A DNA stretch of 24,358 nucleotides from an uncultured Eubacteriales bacterium (GCA_934444895.1 CAKSDA010000009.1:1-24358), one strand, 5' to 3'; shown: positions 1 through 6,844, counted from the first letter of the stretch. Made by a program: numbers and translations. The notes: generated from the letters alone by a model not told the origin.

Positions 1-69
1 CTGATTCCAATCTTGACTTGCAGTGATTTGGATAAAGTGAAAGCTGAAATCAAAAAGCAATTAGGCTGA
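1..69 (+). CDS. 3' end of an unidentified CDS (partial)
   Basis: The first 69 bases read in frame 1 as 22 codons followed by TGA. The peptide ends in a charged helix-like tail (SDLDKVKAEIKKQLG). The start lies outside the window and I do not recognise the family. The frame stops about 50 bases before a block of TGCACCCCC repeats that resembles a transposon end, so it could be the last gene of a mobile element. That is inference from position only. Confidence 0.4.
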   Translation: MIPILTCSDLDKVKAEIKKQLG

Positions 70-120
70 CAAATTCCGGTTTGTCGGGACGGTTTAAACG
101 CTTGGTTTACGCCTACAGAT

Positions 121-192
121 GTGCAGTTGGTGAAAAACTGCACCCCCTCAAATCGAGAACTGCACCCCCCTCTGAACCGAAGTTGCACCCCC
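121..192. repeat. Three TGCACCCCC direct repeats, transposon-end-like
   Basis: TGCACCCCC occurs at 139-147, 161-169 and 184-192, spaced 22 and 23 bases, about two helical turns. An inverted pair GTGCAGTT (121-128) and AACTGCAC (136-143) overlaps the first copy. Regularly phased repeats just after a gene end are typical of multiple transposase-binding sites, as in IS21-type ends. The second end is not in the window, so the family is unproven. Confidence 0.4.
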
Positions 193-229
193 TTTGAGGG
201 TTTCTATCAAAATTACGGTTCTTTGCCAG

Positions 230-259
230 AAAAAGGACTTGCATAAGCAAGTCCTTTTT
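230..259 (+). terminator. Intrinsic terminator
   Basis: A perfect 13-bp stem, AAAAAGGACTTGC (230-242) against its complement (247-259), has a 4-base ATAA loop and ends in TTTTT. It could stop transcription leaving the element at the left edge. It is nearly symmetric and may act in both directions. Confidence 0.75.
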
Positions 260-356
260 CAATTAAATTTGCCTTCAGGATTATTTCATATCGTAAAGCA
301 ATATTTTATTAAATAAAAAACAATAATACACTTTTAAAAATACATATTGACACTAA

Positions 357-545
357 AAAATATCCACCTATAAATTAATCAACAGTTTTGGCATCAGCAG
401 AAGTCTTATTGACCGATTGAAACACGACAAGCCAATTACAACCCAAACTATTGATGACCTTTGTAAATATCTTGACTGCAGAGTTGAGGATATTTTGATT
501 TATATTGCCGATTCAAAAAGTCAAGACACTGACAGCTTAGAATAA
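357..545 (+). pseudogene. 5'-truncated HTH (Cro/CI-type) regulator remnant
   Basis: After a TAA at 354-356 a frame stays open for 62 codons to TAA at 543-545. It matches the small Cro/CI-like HTH family: KISTYKLINSFGISRSLIDR, then LKHDKPITTQTIDDLCKYLD, then CRVEDILIYI. The recognition-helix region and the LCKYLDCRVEDIL signature are intact. The usual first 12-17 residues (typically MIxFxPLWxTMKxK) are missing and no start codon with a ribosome site precedes the remaining frame. I therefore call it a decayed remnant, fitting its place beside transposon-like repeats. Family members are phage- or ICE-type repressors. Function here is presumably lost. Confidence 0.6.
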
Positions 546-566
546 TGCAAAATTTATGTTTTAAAT

Positions 567-724
567 CCGCGCCGCATGGAATCGCCGAGGCGATTCCATG
601 CGGCAAAGCCCGCTTTGTATACCTTTTGCCATTTAAAAATCTTTGACCTGTAATAATTCCCCTTACTTTTTAAAATTTTTATGTAAAAGCGGGCTTTGCC
701 GCCGCTCGGCACGAGCCGGCGCGG
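567..724. repeat. Nested inverted-repeat element, MITE-like
   Basis: Three sets of arms are nested. The outer pair is CCGCGCCG (567-574) with CGGCGCGG (717-724). Inside is a perfect 16-bp stem, GCCGCATGGAATCGCC (571-586) with its complement (589-604), separated by 2 bases. A 15-bp perfect pair, GGCAAAGCCCGCTTT (602-616) with 686-700, encloses an AT-rich centre. No ORF is carried. The architecture suggests a non-autonomous insertion or a structured RNA. Its family is unknown to me. Confidence 0.5.
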
Positions 725-775
725 GCATATGAACAACATGACAAAAAAGCTTAAATTTTTTGTATTCGCACAACA

Positions 776-808
776 CTTGTGTTGCAATCGATAGGAATAA
801 ATTGGTTT
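776..808 (+). repeat. Dispersed direct repeat, copy 1
   Basis: CTTGTGTTGCAATCGATAG (776-794) followed by six variable bases and ATTGGTTT (801-808). An identical 19-mer with the same downstream ATTGGTTT lies at 2776-2808, exactly 2,000 bases away in the same orientation. This copy overlaps a CAACAC-TT-GTGTTG palindrome (771-784). Confidence 0.7.
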
Positions 809-860
809 GACGGATAAAACTGCCGTTTAGCGGGCAGTTCGTCCTTTACAATTACAGCAC

Positions 861-889
861 TTGACAAATAGAAAAATACATACTATAAT
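861..889 (+). promoter_or_regulatory. Sigma-A type promoter of panE
   Basis: TTGACA (861-866), a 17-bp spacer and TATAAT (884-889) match the vegetative consensus at every base. Transcription should start near 896, giving a leader of about 120 bases before the ATG at 1016. Confidence 0.8.
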
Positions 890-906
890 TTATAAAGTAG
901 GCAAAG

Positions 907-966
907 ATGTCGCACTCTAAAAGGGGCGGCATTTTATTTTTTTGTAAAACCCTGCCCCCCGGTTTT
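907..966 (+). promoter_or_regulatory. Candidate attenuator in the panE leader
   Basis: ATGTCGC (907-913) can pair with GCGGCAT (926-932), one G-U pair included, and is followed by TTTATTTTTTT, which looks like an early terminator. GGGGCGG (923-929) can instead pair with CCTGCCCC (951-958) with one bulged base, and AAAACC (946-951) with GGTTTT (961-966). The overlapping partners make terminator and antiterminator forms mutually exclusive. It matches no riboswitch class I know. Confidence 0.35.
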
Positions 967-1015
967 GGCGAATCGGGTCACAACATAACTGTAACACTAA
1001 GAAAGGTGATATTTT

Positions 1016-1948
1016 ATGAAAATCGGTATTATCGGAGCCGGCGCAATGGGATGCCTGTACGCATGCCTTCTGTCGGATAAAAACGAAGTCCTTTTGCTGG
1101 ATATTGATAAAAATACGGTAGACACTATAAACCAAAATGGTATTTTTATGAAGGAGAAAGGCAGCGACGCCGAAAAGAACTACAAAATCAAAGCACAAAT
1201 AAGCGGTGAGGCTGTGGGCATCTTTGATCTTCTGATTGTATTTGTTAAAGACACTGCAACACGCGCTGCCCTGGAATGTAACAAACACCTAATTTCGAAT
1301 GACACAACACTTTTGTCTCTGCAAAACGGATTAGGCAACTTTGAAATTGTGCAGGAATTCGCAGACAAAAGCCAAATATTACTCGGCACAACCAAACACA
1401 ACTGCGTAACTCTGTCACCCGGAAAAGTGTATCATTCGGGCTCCGGGGTGACCCACATAGGCTCTCCGGCCGGTAATGCAAACACCGCCGAAAAAATAGT
1501 TGCCGCTTTTTCAGACAGTAACATAGAGGCTGAAAAATGCGACAATGTAAAGCATTTACTATGGGAAAAGCTGTTTATTAATATGACTATAAACTCGGTG
1601 ACGGCTTTGCTTAACGCTCATATAAATATAATTTCTGAGGACGAGCATGCACGAAGGGTAGTTGCAAAACTCCTTTCGGAGGCAGTTGCCGTGGCTTTGA
1701 AAGATGGAGTAAAATTTGATTATGATACGGTTTATAATGATGTTATAAATACAGCTACCACCCTTGGCACAGGCAAAGCCTCTATGTGCCAAGATATTGA
1801 AAACAAGCGGAAAACAGAGATTGATTTTATAAACGGTGCTGTTGTACGGCTTGGAGAAAAATACGGAATTGAAACGCCGTATCACGCCATGATAACCGAG
1901 CTTATTCATGCAAAAGAAGACCTTAATAAGATAAACAAAAAGGAGTAA
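1016..1948 (+). CDS. panE: 2-dehydropantoate 2-reductase (ketopantoate reductase)
   Basis: This 310-residue protein should reduce ketopantoate to pantoate with NADPH in the cytosol, for pantothenate and CoA synthesis. The N-terminal Rossmann fold opens with the dinucleotide motif GAGAMG (7-12). LQNGLGN (102-108) is the conserved asparagine loop. The C-terminal helical domain has WEKLFINMTINSVTA (183-197), where K185 aligns with the catalytic lysine, and SMCQDI (256-261) followed by TEIDFINGA, where E268 fits the catalytic glutamate. Length is normal for the ApbA/PanE family. The start is set by AAAGGTGAT just upstream of the ATG. A consensus promoter and a structured leader precede it, and it ends inside a nested terminator shared with the converging gene. 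No panB, panC or panD is nearby, so another ketoacid substrate is possible. Confidence 0.88.
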   Translation: MKIGIIGAGAMGCLYACLLSDKNEVLLLDIDKNTVDTINQNGIFMKEKGSDAEKNYKIKAQISGEAVGIFDLLIVFVKDTATRAALECNKHLISNDTTLLSLQNGLGNFEIVQEFADKSQILLGTTKHNCVTLSPGKVYHSGSGVTHIGSPAGNANTAEKIVAAFSDSNIEAEKCDNVKHLLWEKLFINMTINSVTALLNAHINIISEDEHARRVVAKLLSEAVAVALKDGVKFDYDTVYNDVINTATTLGTGKASMCQDIENKRKTEIDFINGAVVRLGEKYGIETPYHAMITELIHAKEDLNKINKKE

Positions 1949-2017
1949 TTCCGGTTTCGGTATGAACCACAAAGTCAAACGCTTTGTGGTTCATTTCTTT
2001 TACGGAATTACTCCTTT
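1939..2017. terminator. Nested bidirectional terminator
   Basis: The inner stem is ATGAACCACAAAG (1962-1974) with its complement (1982-1994), 7-base loop, then TTCTTTT. It lies inside an outer perfect 15-bp pair, AAAGGAGTAATTCCG (1939-1953) with 2003-2017. The outer left arm contains the panE stop codon. It separates two converging genes and probably ends both transcripts. Confidence 0.8.
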
Positions 2018-2047
2018 ATATTTTCTGTTACAATTTATCGTATCATA

Positions 2048-2764
2048 TTACAGTTTATCTTTTATTATAGCGTCGCAGGTAACCCTTGCCGAATCAAGAT
2101 CGGTATTGCATTTTATAAGATAAAAATTGACCTTTGTTATCATGTCTTCCAGAAGATCGAAAAGCAACATTCTGTTGTATTTCATTAAATTCGGATACCA
2201 TACCTGGTTCATTATTCTTACAAAAATCTGTTCTGCCGGCAGTTTTTCAACCGAATTTTCCTTTGCCCTTTCAATAAAGCATACATCGGTTACTTCTATC
2301 CGCTTGTTGACCGAGATACCCTCTTTGCCGCACCAAGGAGAACCGAACCCATATGGTATTCCGTTTTCAACAAGAATCCACGGTTTGTCCCCGTTAATTA
2401 TTCTTGCATTCTCCTCACCCAAATACTTAACCAGATTTTTTGCATGAGTAGTTTTCCCCACTCCGCTTCTGGCGCAAAGAAGCAATCCTCTGTCCCCGGT
2501 TTCAAGCAAAACGCCATGCATCAAAAACACATTGTATTCAAGTATTTTAAGCGCGATTTTTCTGAAAATTGCAATACTCTCAAAATAAGGAAGCCCTATC
2601 TTTGACTCAGGGTCGGTTTTCTCCGCCGATATTTCATCATCGGTTACACTAACCGTAAAGGCAAAATTATCGGCGTTTATAATATACTTGCTGCATATTT
2701 TTTCAATATAAGAGTATTTATTCAATATCTTGATATTAATACTTGCTATGTTAACTATAAACAT
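2048..2764 (-). CDS. HprK/PEPCK-like P-loop protein, orphan
   Basis: This 238-residue protein resembles the HPr kinase/PEP carboxykinase-fold proteins often found in peptide-maturation clusters with PqqD and radical-SAM enzymes. The P-loop ARSGVGKT (98-105) binds nucleotide phosphates, although the usual first glycine is alanine. NGDKPWI (124-130) gives the aspartate-containing second motif, and GSPWCGKEG (141-149) is the characteristic 'G-x-PW-x-GK' loop of this family. It lacks the HprK N-terminal domain and signature, so it is unlikely to be true HPr kinase. No maturation partner is in the window. AAGGAG lies 7 bases before the ATG. It converges on panE and stands alone. Function is not assignable beyond a likely ATP-dependent kinase-like activity. 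Confidence 0.65.
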   Translation of the reverse strand: MFIVNIASINIKILNKYSYIEKICSKYIINADNFAFTVSVTDDEISAEKTDPESKIGLPYFESIAIFRKIALKILEYNVFLMHGVLLETGDRGLLLCARSGVGKTTHAKNLVKYLGEENARIINGDKPWILVENGIPYGFGSPWCGKEGISVNKRIEVTDVCFIERAKENSVEKLPAEQIFVRIMNQVWYPNLMKYNRMLLFDLLEDMITKVNFYLIKCNTDLDSARVTCDAIIKDKL

Positions 2765-2775
2765 ATTTTTTACTC

Positions 2776-2808
2776 CTTGTGTTGCAATCGATAGTCATAT
2801 ATTGGTTT
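2776..2808 (+). repeat. Dispersed direct repeat, copy 2
   Basis: The 19-mer CTTGTGTTGCAATCGATAG at 2776-2794 is identical to 776-794, and ATTGGTTT follows at the same offset. CAACACTTGT, which overlaps copy 1 at 771-780, recurs just downstream at 2817-2826. Here the repeat overlaps the ribosome site of the HprK-like gene on the minus strand. Confidence 0.7.
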
Positions 2809-2841
2809 TGCTAATGCAACACTTGTATTACCATAAAACCA

Positions 2842-2885
2842 TAGTGTGACAAGGTCTCCTGCCACACTAAGTCCTGTAACACTAA
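2842..2885. repeat. Cluster of ACACTA/TAGTGT motifs
   Basis: Two adjacent 15-base units, CTCCTGCCACACTAA (2856-2870) and GTCCTGTAACACTAA (2871-2885), agree at 12 of 15 positions. TAGTGTGAC (2842-2850) is an inverted partner of GCCACACTA (2861-2869). The cluster lies upstream of the HprK-like gene and could be operator DNA. CTGTAACACTA also occurs at 989-999 and, inverted, at 9971-9981. Confidence 0.5.
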
Positions 2886-2907
2886 ATTAGAATTAAAATA
2901 TTTTTAC

Positions 2908-2932
2908 GGTTTTAAATAACAGTTTCAAAACC
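2908..2932 (-). terminator. Weak terminator-like hairpin after pnp
   Basis: GGTTTT (2908-2913) pairs with AAAACC (2927-2932). Read on the minus strand a T-rich tract follows. The stem is short, so pnp transcripts may partly read on toward the HprK-like gene. Confidence 0.35.
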
Positions 2933-2958
2933 TGCCCTGCAAAATACCTGAAATAAAT

Positions 2959-5130
2959 TTATCTGCGATTGCGGAAGCCTTTTCTTGTGTTGCGATCCTT
3001 TTTCTGATCCTCTCCGTCATCTTCCGGCTTAAGGCCTTCAACCTCTATAAGAGCGTCTCTGCGGCTTAAATTGATTCTGCCCTGGTCGTCGATCTCGGTT
3101 ACTTTTACAATGACTTCATCGCCGACATTTACACAGTCCTCAACCTTTTCAACACGCTTAACATCAAGTTTGCTGATATGAACAAGGCCTTCTTTTCCGG
3201 GGGCAATTTCAACAAATGCACCGAAATTCATAAGCCTTGTAACCTTACCCTTATATATTGCTCCAACTTCGGGGTCAAGCGCAATTGTTTCAACAATCAT
3301 AAGCGCACGCTTTGCATCGTCGCCGTTAATTGATGAAATAAATACATTACCGTCATCATCAATATCAATTTTACAGTTGCAGTCAGCCTGGATTTTTTGA
3401 ATAACCTTTCCGCCTGAACCGATAACCTCACGGATTTTATCCGGATGAATTTTGGTTGAAAGCATTTTGGGAGCATACTTGGAAAGTTCTTCTCTCGGCT
3501 TGGAAATGCATTTAAGCATTACATCATCAAGAATATGAATTCTTGCTTTGTAGGTTTTTTCAAGAGCTTCCTTAATGATTTCAGGGGTAAGTCCGTGAAC
3601 CTTAAGATCCATTTGAATTGCAGTAATACCCTTATGCGTACCGGCAACTTTAAAGTCCATATCACCAAAGAAATCTTCAAGACCCTGAATGTCCACCATT
3701 GTCATAAATCTGTCGCCCTCGGTGATAAGTCCGCATGATATGCCTGCAACCGGAGCTTTGATCGGAACGCCTGCGTCCATAAGAGCAAGAGTTGAACCGC
3801 AGATTGAGCCCTGTGATGTTGAACCGTTTGAAGAAAGAACTTCCGAAACAAGTCTAATAGCATAAGGAAATTCTTCAACACTGGGTATTACCGGAAGCAA
3901 TGCGCGTTCTGCAAGTGCGCCGTGGCCAATCTCACGACGGCCGGGTCCCCTTGAAGGACGAGTTTCACCTACCGAATATGAAGGCATGTTGTAATGATGC
4001 ATGTAACGCTTTGTTTCTTCATCATCAATGCCGTCAAGCAACTGACTGTCTCTTACGGGACCCAGGGTTGCTATTGTTAAAACCTGTGTTTGACCTCTTG
4101 CAAACAAACCTGAACCATGCACCCTAGGCAGCAGTCCTACTTCTGCGTAAAGCGGTCTTATATCATTAATTCCACGGCCGTCAACGCGTTTGCCCTCATC
4201 CAAAAGCCATCTGCGAACAATCAGCTTTTGAAGCTTATACATACATTCGTCAAGCTTTGCCTCCATTTCAGGATACTGCTCGTCGAATTTTTCGTGAACT
4301 GCGTCATAAATGGGGAGCAATCTCTCATCTCTCACATTTTTATCGTCGGTATCAAGTGCGGCTTTTACATCCTCCATGGCAAATTCCTTTACCGCCTCAA
4401 ACATTTCCGGTTCAGGATCGGAAGTTTCAAAAGTGAATTTTTCTTTGCCTATTTCCGCTTGGATTCCTTTAATGAATTCAACCATTTTGCGGTTTTCTTC
4501 ATGGCCCTTCATAATGCCGTCAAACATAATGTCGTTTGGTATTTCGTTTGCTCCGGCTTCAATCATTGCAACAAGATCTTCAGTTGACGCAACCGTAACC
4601 TGCATATCGGATTTTTTCTGTTGTTCCGCATTGGGATTCAAAACAATCTCGCCGTCAACATATCCTACAGAAACGCCGCTTATAGGTCCTGCCCACGGAA
4701 TATCTGAAATTGAAAGAGCGATAGAAGCGCCTATCATTCCCACAATTTCCGGTGAGCAATCAGGATCAACCGACATAACAGTACATACGATTGAAACATC
4801 ATTTCTCATATCCTTTGGGAACAAAGGACGAATCGGACGGTCGATAACTCTCGAAGCCAGTATTGCTTTGTCGGTGGGTTTACCCTCTCTTCTGGTGAAG
4901 GAGCCGGGAATGCGTCCCACTGAATAAAGTTTTTCTTCAAAGTCTACCGAAAGGGGCAGAAAATCTATTCCGCTTCTCGGTTTTGCAGAAGCCGTAGCAG
5001 CACAGAATACTGCGGTTTCGCCATATCTTACAAGGCATGATCCGTTTGCCAAAAGAGCCATTTTCCCGATTTCAACCGAAAGTGTGCGTCCGGCAAACTC
5101 AGTGCTGTAAATCTTAAAATTTTCGTACAT
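2959..5130 (-). CDS. pnp: Polyribonucleotide nucleotidyltransferase (PNPase)
   Basis: PNPase degrades RNA from the 3' end by phosphorolysis, releasing nucleoside diphosphates, as a trimer in the cytosol and degradosome-like complexes. All domains are visible in its 723 residues: a first RNase PH core (about 12-145), an all-helical linker (about 230-310), the catalytic second RNase PH core with GETRPSRGPGRREIGHGALA (388-407) and SNGSTSQGSICGS (434-446), and MDLK (507-510) carrying the D-x-K catalytic pair. A KH domain with GSGGK (571-575) and an S1 domain (about 624-692) follow, then a basic tail. GGAGG lies 7 bases before the ATG. It follows rpsO in the usual order, about 240 bases away. A long imperfect helix in its leader suggests feedback control. 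Confidence 0.97.
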   Translation of the reverse strand: MYENFKIYSTEFAGRTLSVEIGKMALLANGSCLVRYGETAVFCAATASAKPRSGIDFLPLSVDFEEKLYSVGRIPGSFTRREGKPTDKAILASRVIDRPIRPLFPKDMRNDVSIVCTVMSVDPDCSPEIVGMIGASIALSISDIPWAGPISGVSVGYVDGEIVLNPNAEQQKKSDMQVTVASTEDLVAMIEAGANEIPNDIMFDGIMKGHEENRKMVEFIKGIQAEIGKEKFTFETSDPEPEMFEAVKEFAMEDVKAALDTDDKNVRDERLLPIYDAVHEKFDEQYPEMEAKLDECMYKLQKLIVRRWLLDEGKRVDGRGINDIRPLYAEVGLLPRVHGSGLFARGQTQVLTIATLGPVRDSQLLDGIDDEETKRYMHHYNMPSYSVGETRPSRGPGRREIGHGALAERALLPVIPSVEEFPYAIRLVSEVLSSNGSTSQGSICGSTLALMDAGVPIKAPVAGISCGLITEGDRFMTMVDIQGLEDFFGDMDFKVAGTHKGITAIQMDLKVHGLTPEIIKEALEKTYKARIHILDDVMLKCISKPREELSKYAPKMLSTKIHPDKIREVIGSGGKVIQKIQADCNCKIDIDDDGNVFISSINGDDAKRALMIVETIALDPEVGAIYKGKVTRLMNFGAFVEIAPGKEGLVHISKLDVKRVEKVEDCVNVGDEVIVKVTEIDDQGRINLSRRDALIEVEGLKPEDDGEDQKKDRNTRKGFRNRR

Positions 5131-5198
5131 TTTTAAACCTCCGTTAATTTTTTGCCTTTACTGAAAAAAGGCATATTGCATATTTGCAAAACAGCTCT

Positions 5199-5270
5199 GA
5201 AGGTTTAGCAATAAATTCACAACTTAAAATCAGAATGTGTTAAGTTGTCAATTCACTGCTAATATCCTTC
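5199..5270 (-). promoter_or_regulatory. Long imperfect stem in the pnp leader
   Basis: Positions 5199-5227 and 5240-5270 form a helix of about 30 bp broken by small mismatches, with a 12-base loop. The top is perfect: ACAACTTAA (5219-5227) with TTAAGTTGT (5240-5248). The base is GAAGG with CCTTC. It lies 70-140 bases before the pnp start. In E. coli, pnp is autoregulated through RNase III cutting a leader helix, and this has the same position and shape. On the minus strand a TTGACA (5246-5251 complement), 17 bases before a weak TTTAAG, lies inside it, so an operator over a promoter is an alternative. Confidence 0.5.
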
Positions 5271-5324
5271 AAAAGCCATATTTACCATAATAAAATTAAG
5301 CCAAAATTAAAAAATTAAGGCAAA

Positions 5325-5356
5325 CGGACAGACCGATTAAAAAACCGATCTGTCCG
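5325..5356 (-). terminator. rpsO terminator or rpsO-pnp boundary hairpin
   Basis: CGGACAGA (5325-5332) pairs with TCTGTCCG (5349-5356). It lies 16 bases after the rpsO stop on the minus strand, with a T-rich tract some bases beyond the stem. It may be partial, allowing read-through into pnp, or an RNA-processing site. Confidence 0.55.
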
Positions 5357-5371
5357 AACACAACATAATAA

Positions 5372-5635
5372 TTATTTACGAATATTGAGTCTCTTAATAA
5401 TTGAGCGGTATCTTTCAATATCATTTTTCATAAGGTAGGCCAAAAGATTGCGTCTGTGACCAACCATTTTAAGCAAGCCTCTGCGTGAATGATGGTCTTT
5501 CTTATGAACCTTAAGATGCTCTGTAAGCTCATTGATTCTGGTAGTTAAAAGTGCAATTTGAACTTCAGGAGAGCCTGTGTCTCCCTCGTGTGTTGCATAT
5601 TCGTTTATTACCTGCTGTTTAGTTTCTTTTGTCAT
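5372..5635 (-). CDS. rpsO: 30S ribosomal protein S15
   Basis: S15 binds 16S rRNA early in small-subunit assembly. The 87-residue product shows the family signatures HEGDTGSPEVQIALLT and HSRRGLLKMVGHRRNLLAYL, and ends in RLNIRK. A longer frame extends 37 codons upstream, but those residues are unlike any S15 and the ATG at 5635 has GAGGTGAC just ahead of it, so I start there. S15 is usually 88-89 residues. It precedes pnp, as in most Firmicutes. Its leader has a possible junction structure, and S15 is known in several bacteria to repress its own mRNA. Confidence 0.96.
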   Translation of the reverse strand: MTKETKQQVINEYATHEGDTGSPEVQIALLTTRINELTEHLKVHKKDHHSRRGLLKMVGHRRNLLAYLMKNDIERYRSIIKRLNIRK

Positions 5636-5675
5636 TTTTGTCACCTCAAAAAATATTATTCCGGTTAACTGAGAA

Positions 5676-5714
5676 ATGGGGCTGGTGACCGCTTTTAGCG
5701 TTATACGCCCACAT
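5676..5714 (-). promoter_or_regulatory. Structured rpsO leader, possible S15 binding site
   Basis: On the minus strand ATGTGGG pairs with CCCCAT (5676-5681 against 5708-5714). It encloses GCGT/ACGC and CGC-TAAAA-GCG hairpin options and the bases GGTCACC, which could form a small branched junction 40 bases before the start. Firmicute rpsO leaders of several structural types bind S15. The match here is by position and shape only. Confidence 0.4.
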
Positions 5715-5736
5715 ACTAAGAAAACAGGACAAAAAT

Positions 5737-5765
5737 AGTATATCACAGGTTGCTTTAAAAGTAAA
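5737..5765 (-). promoter_or_regulatory. Promoter of rpsO
   Basis: On the minus strand TTTACT (5760-5765) and TATACT (5737-5742) are 17 bp apart. Transcription would start near 5730 and give a leader of about 95 bases. Confidence 0.65.
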
Positions 5766-5800
5766 GATTTTTTTAATTGTTTTTTCCGGCAAGGTAAAAC

Positions 5801-6844
5801 TTAATTGTTTATGCCGTGGTGGAAAATCGGACTTGATTTTGTGAGAGGTTCAAATCTGTAGCCCTGACTTCTTAAATATGCGATAATTTGAGGCAGCGCC
5901 TGAACAGTAGTATTTTTTGCATTTGTATCATGCATTAAAACACAAATTTGGTTTTTGTTTTTTGAAGCTTTTTTTACATTGTTTATAAGTTTGCTTACCG
6001 GAACTCCGTTTCCCGTAGCATCTTCGGAATCCACATTCCAATCTACATATGTGTACCCCTTCGCCTGAACCGAGGCAGTAAGCTTACGCATAATTCCCTT
6101 GCAATACTTTTTGCTTACCGTATTGCTGCTTCCTCCCGGGAATCTGATAATTGTAACATCTTCTCCGATTATATTTTTAACCTTGCCTTTTATTGCATTA
6201 AGATCATTAAAATAGTTTTCTTCACTTTTATAAACATACGAAAATGTGTGCGAGTTGGTATGAAGGCAAATTGCATGCCCCTCATCGTGTGTTCTTTTTA
6301 TATAACTGAGTTTTGATGTTCCCACTACAAAAAAAGAGGCCTTAGCGTTGGCCCTTTTTAAAATATCAAGGATTTTTAATGTATTTTCAGAGGGGCCGTC
6401 ATCAAAGGTTAAGTAACATACCTTGTCGCCTGTGTTGCTTTGGTTGAGATAAGAAAGATCTATAGGTTCGGTAGTTGGAATGTCAATTCTTTTAACCGCC
6501 GGTTTTTGAGACTTTGAACTGTTCTGTGCAGCGGCAGCAGAAGAAGCCTGCGCCTGTTTCATTGCTTTTATTGAAGATATATCCTTATGCAGTCTGTTGA
6601 TTTCGGAATTCTGATCCGATACGGTTTTGTTAAGTTCATCAACCTTGCTTTCGTTTTGGGCCTTTTGTTCAGCATTTTGTGAAATAAGACTTTCATTTTG
6701 AGATTTAAGGGCTTTGTTTGATTTTACAACGGAGAAGTACTCTATTCCAAAAACCGTAGCACCGAGTACAAAAACAAGCACAATCGATGCGGCGATTATT
6801 AACCTTTTTGTTATTTTTTCTTTACTTTTAACTGTCATATTCAT
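5801..6844 (-). CDS. Membrane-anchored polysaccharide deacetylase (NodB domain)
   Basis: This probably removes acetyl groups from peptidoglycan or another cell-surface glycan outside the membrane. One membrane segment lies near residues 14-36, followed by a coiled coil rich in Q, N and E (about 38-90), an Ala/Ser/Lys linker, and a NodB domain from about 140. Catalytic motifs are complete: TFDDGPS (146-152, metal Asp), HTNSH (195-199, metal His pair), RFPGG (234-238), DWNVDS, and LMHD (303-306). Three ATGs lie close together. GGAGG (6852-6856) is only 1 base from the first and 7 from the second, so I start at the second (6844), giving 347 residues. It is a single gene between rpsO and degV. 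Substrate is not decided by sequence; peptidoglycan N-acetylglucosamine or muramate are the usual choices. Confidence 0.85.
   Translation of the reverse strand: MNMTVKSKEKITKRLIIAASIVLVFVLGATVFGIEYFSVVKSNKALKSQNESLISQNAEQKAQNESKVDELNKTVSDQNSEINRLHKDISSIKAMKQAQASSAAAAQNSSKSQKPAVKRIDIPTTEPIDLSYLNQSNTGDKVCYLTFDDGPSENTLKILDILKRANAKASFFVVGTSKLSYIKRTHDEGHAICLHTNSHTFSYVYKSEENYFNDLNAIKGKVKNIIGEDVTIIRFPGGSSNTVSKKYCKGIMRKLTASVQAKGYTYVDWNVDSEDATGNGVPVSKLINNVKKASKNKNQICVLMHDTNAKNTTVQALPQIIAYLRSQGYRFEPLTKSSPIFHHGINN

Larger units (their letters stand above)
546..1015. other. Gene-free stretch before panE
   Basis: This 470-base stretch has no credible CDS; open frames on the minus strand lack ribosome sites and homology. 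It holds a long nested inverted repeat (567-724), one copy of a dispersed 19-bp repeat (776-794), a consensus promoter (861-889) and a structured leader (907-966). The GC-rich hairpin arms stand out from the AT-rich surroundings. Confidence 0.7.

Noticed and set aside
917..1288. Long open frames opposite panE, pnp, spoIIE and clpC
   Set aside because: They are antisense or out-of-frame shadows without ribosome sites or recognisable residues, while the genes beneath have clear family motifs.
5636..5746. N-terminal extension of S15
   Set aside because: The extra 37 residues do not match S15 and cover the leader and a good ribosome site.
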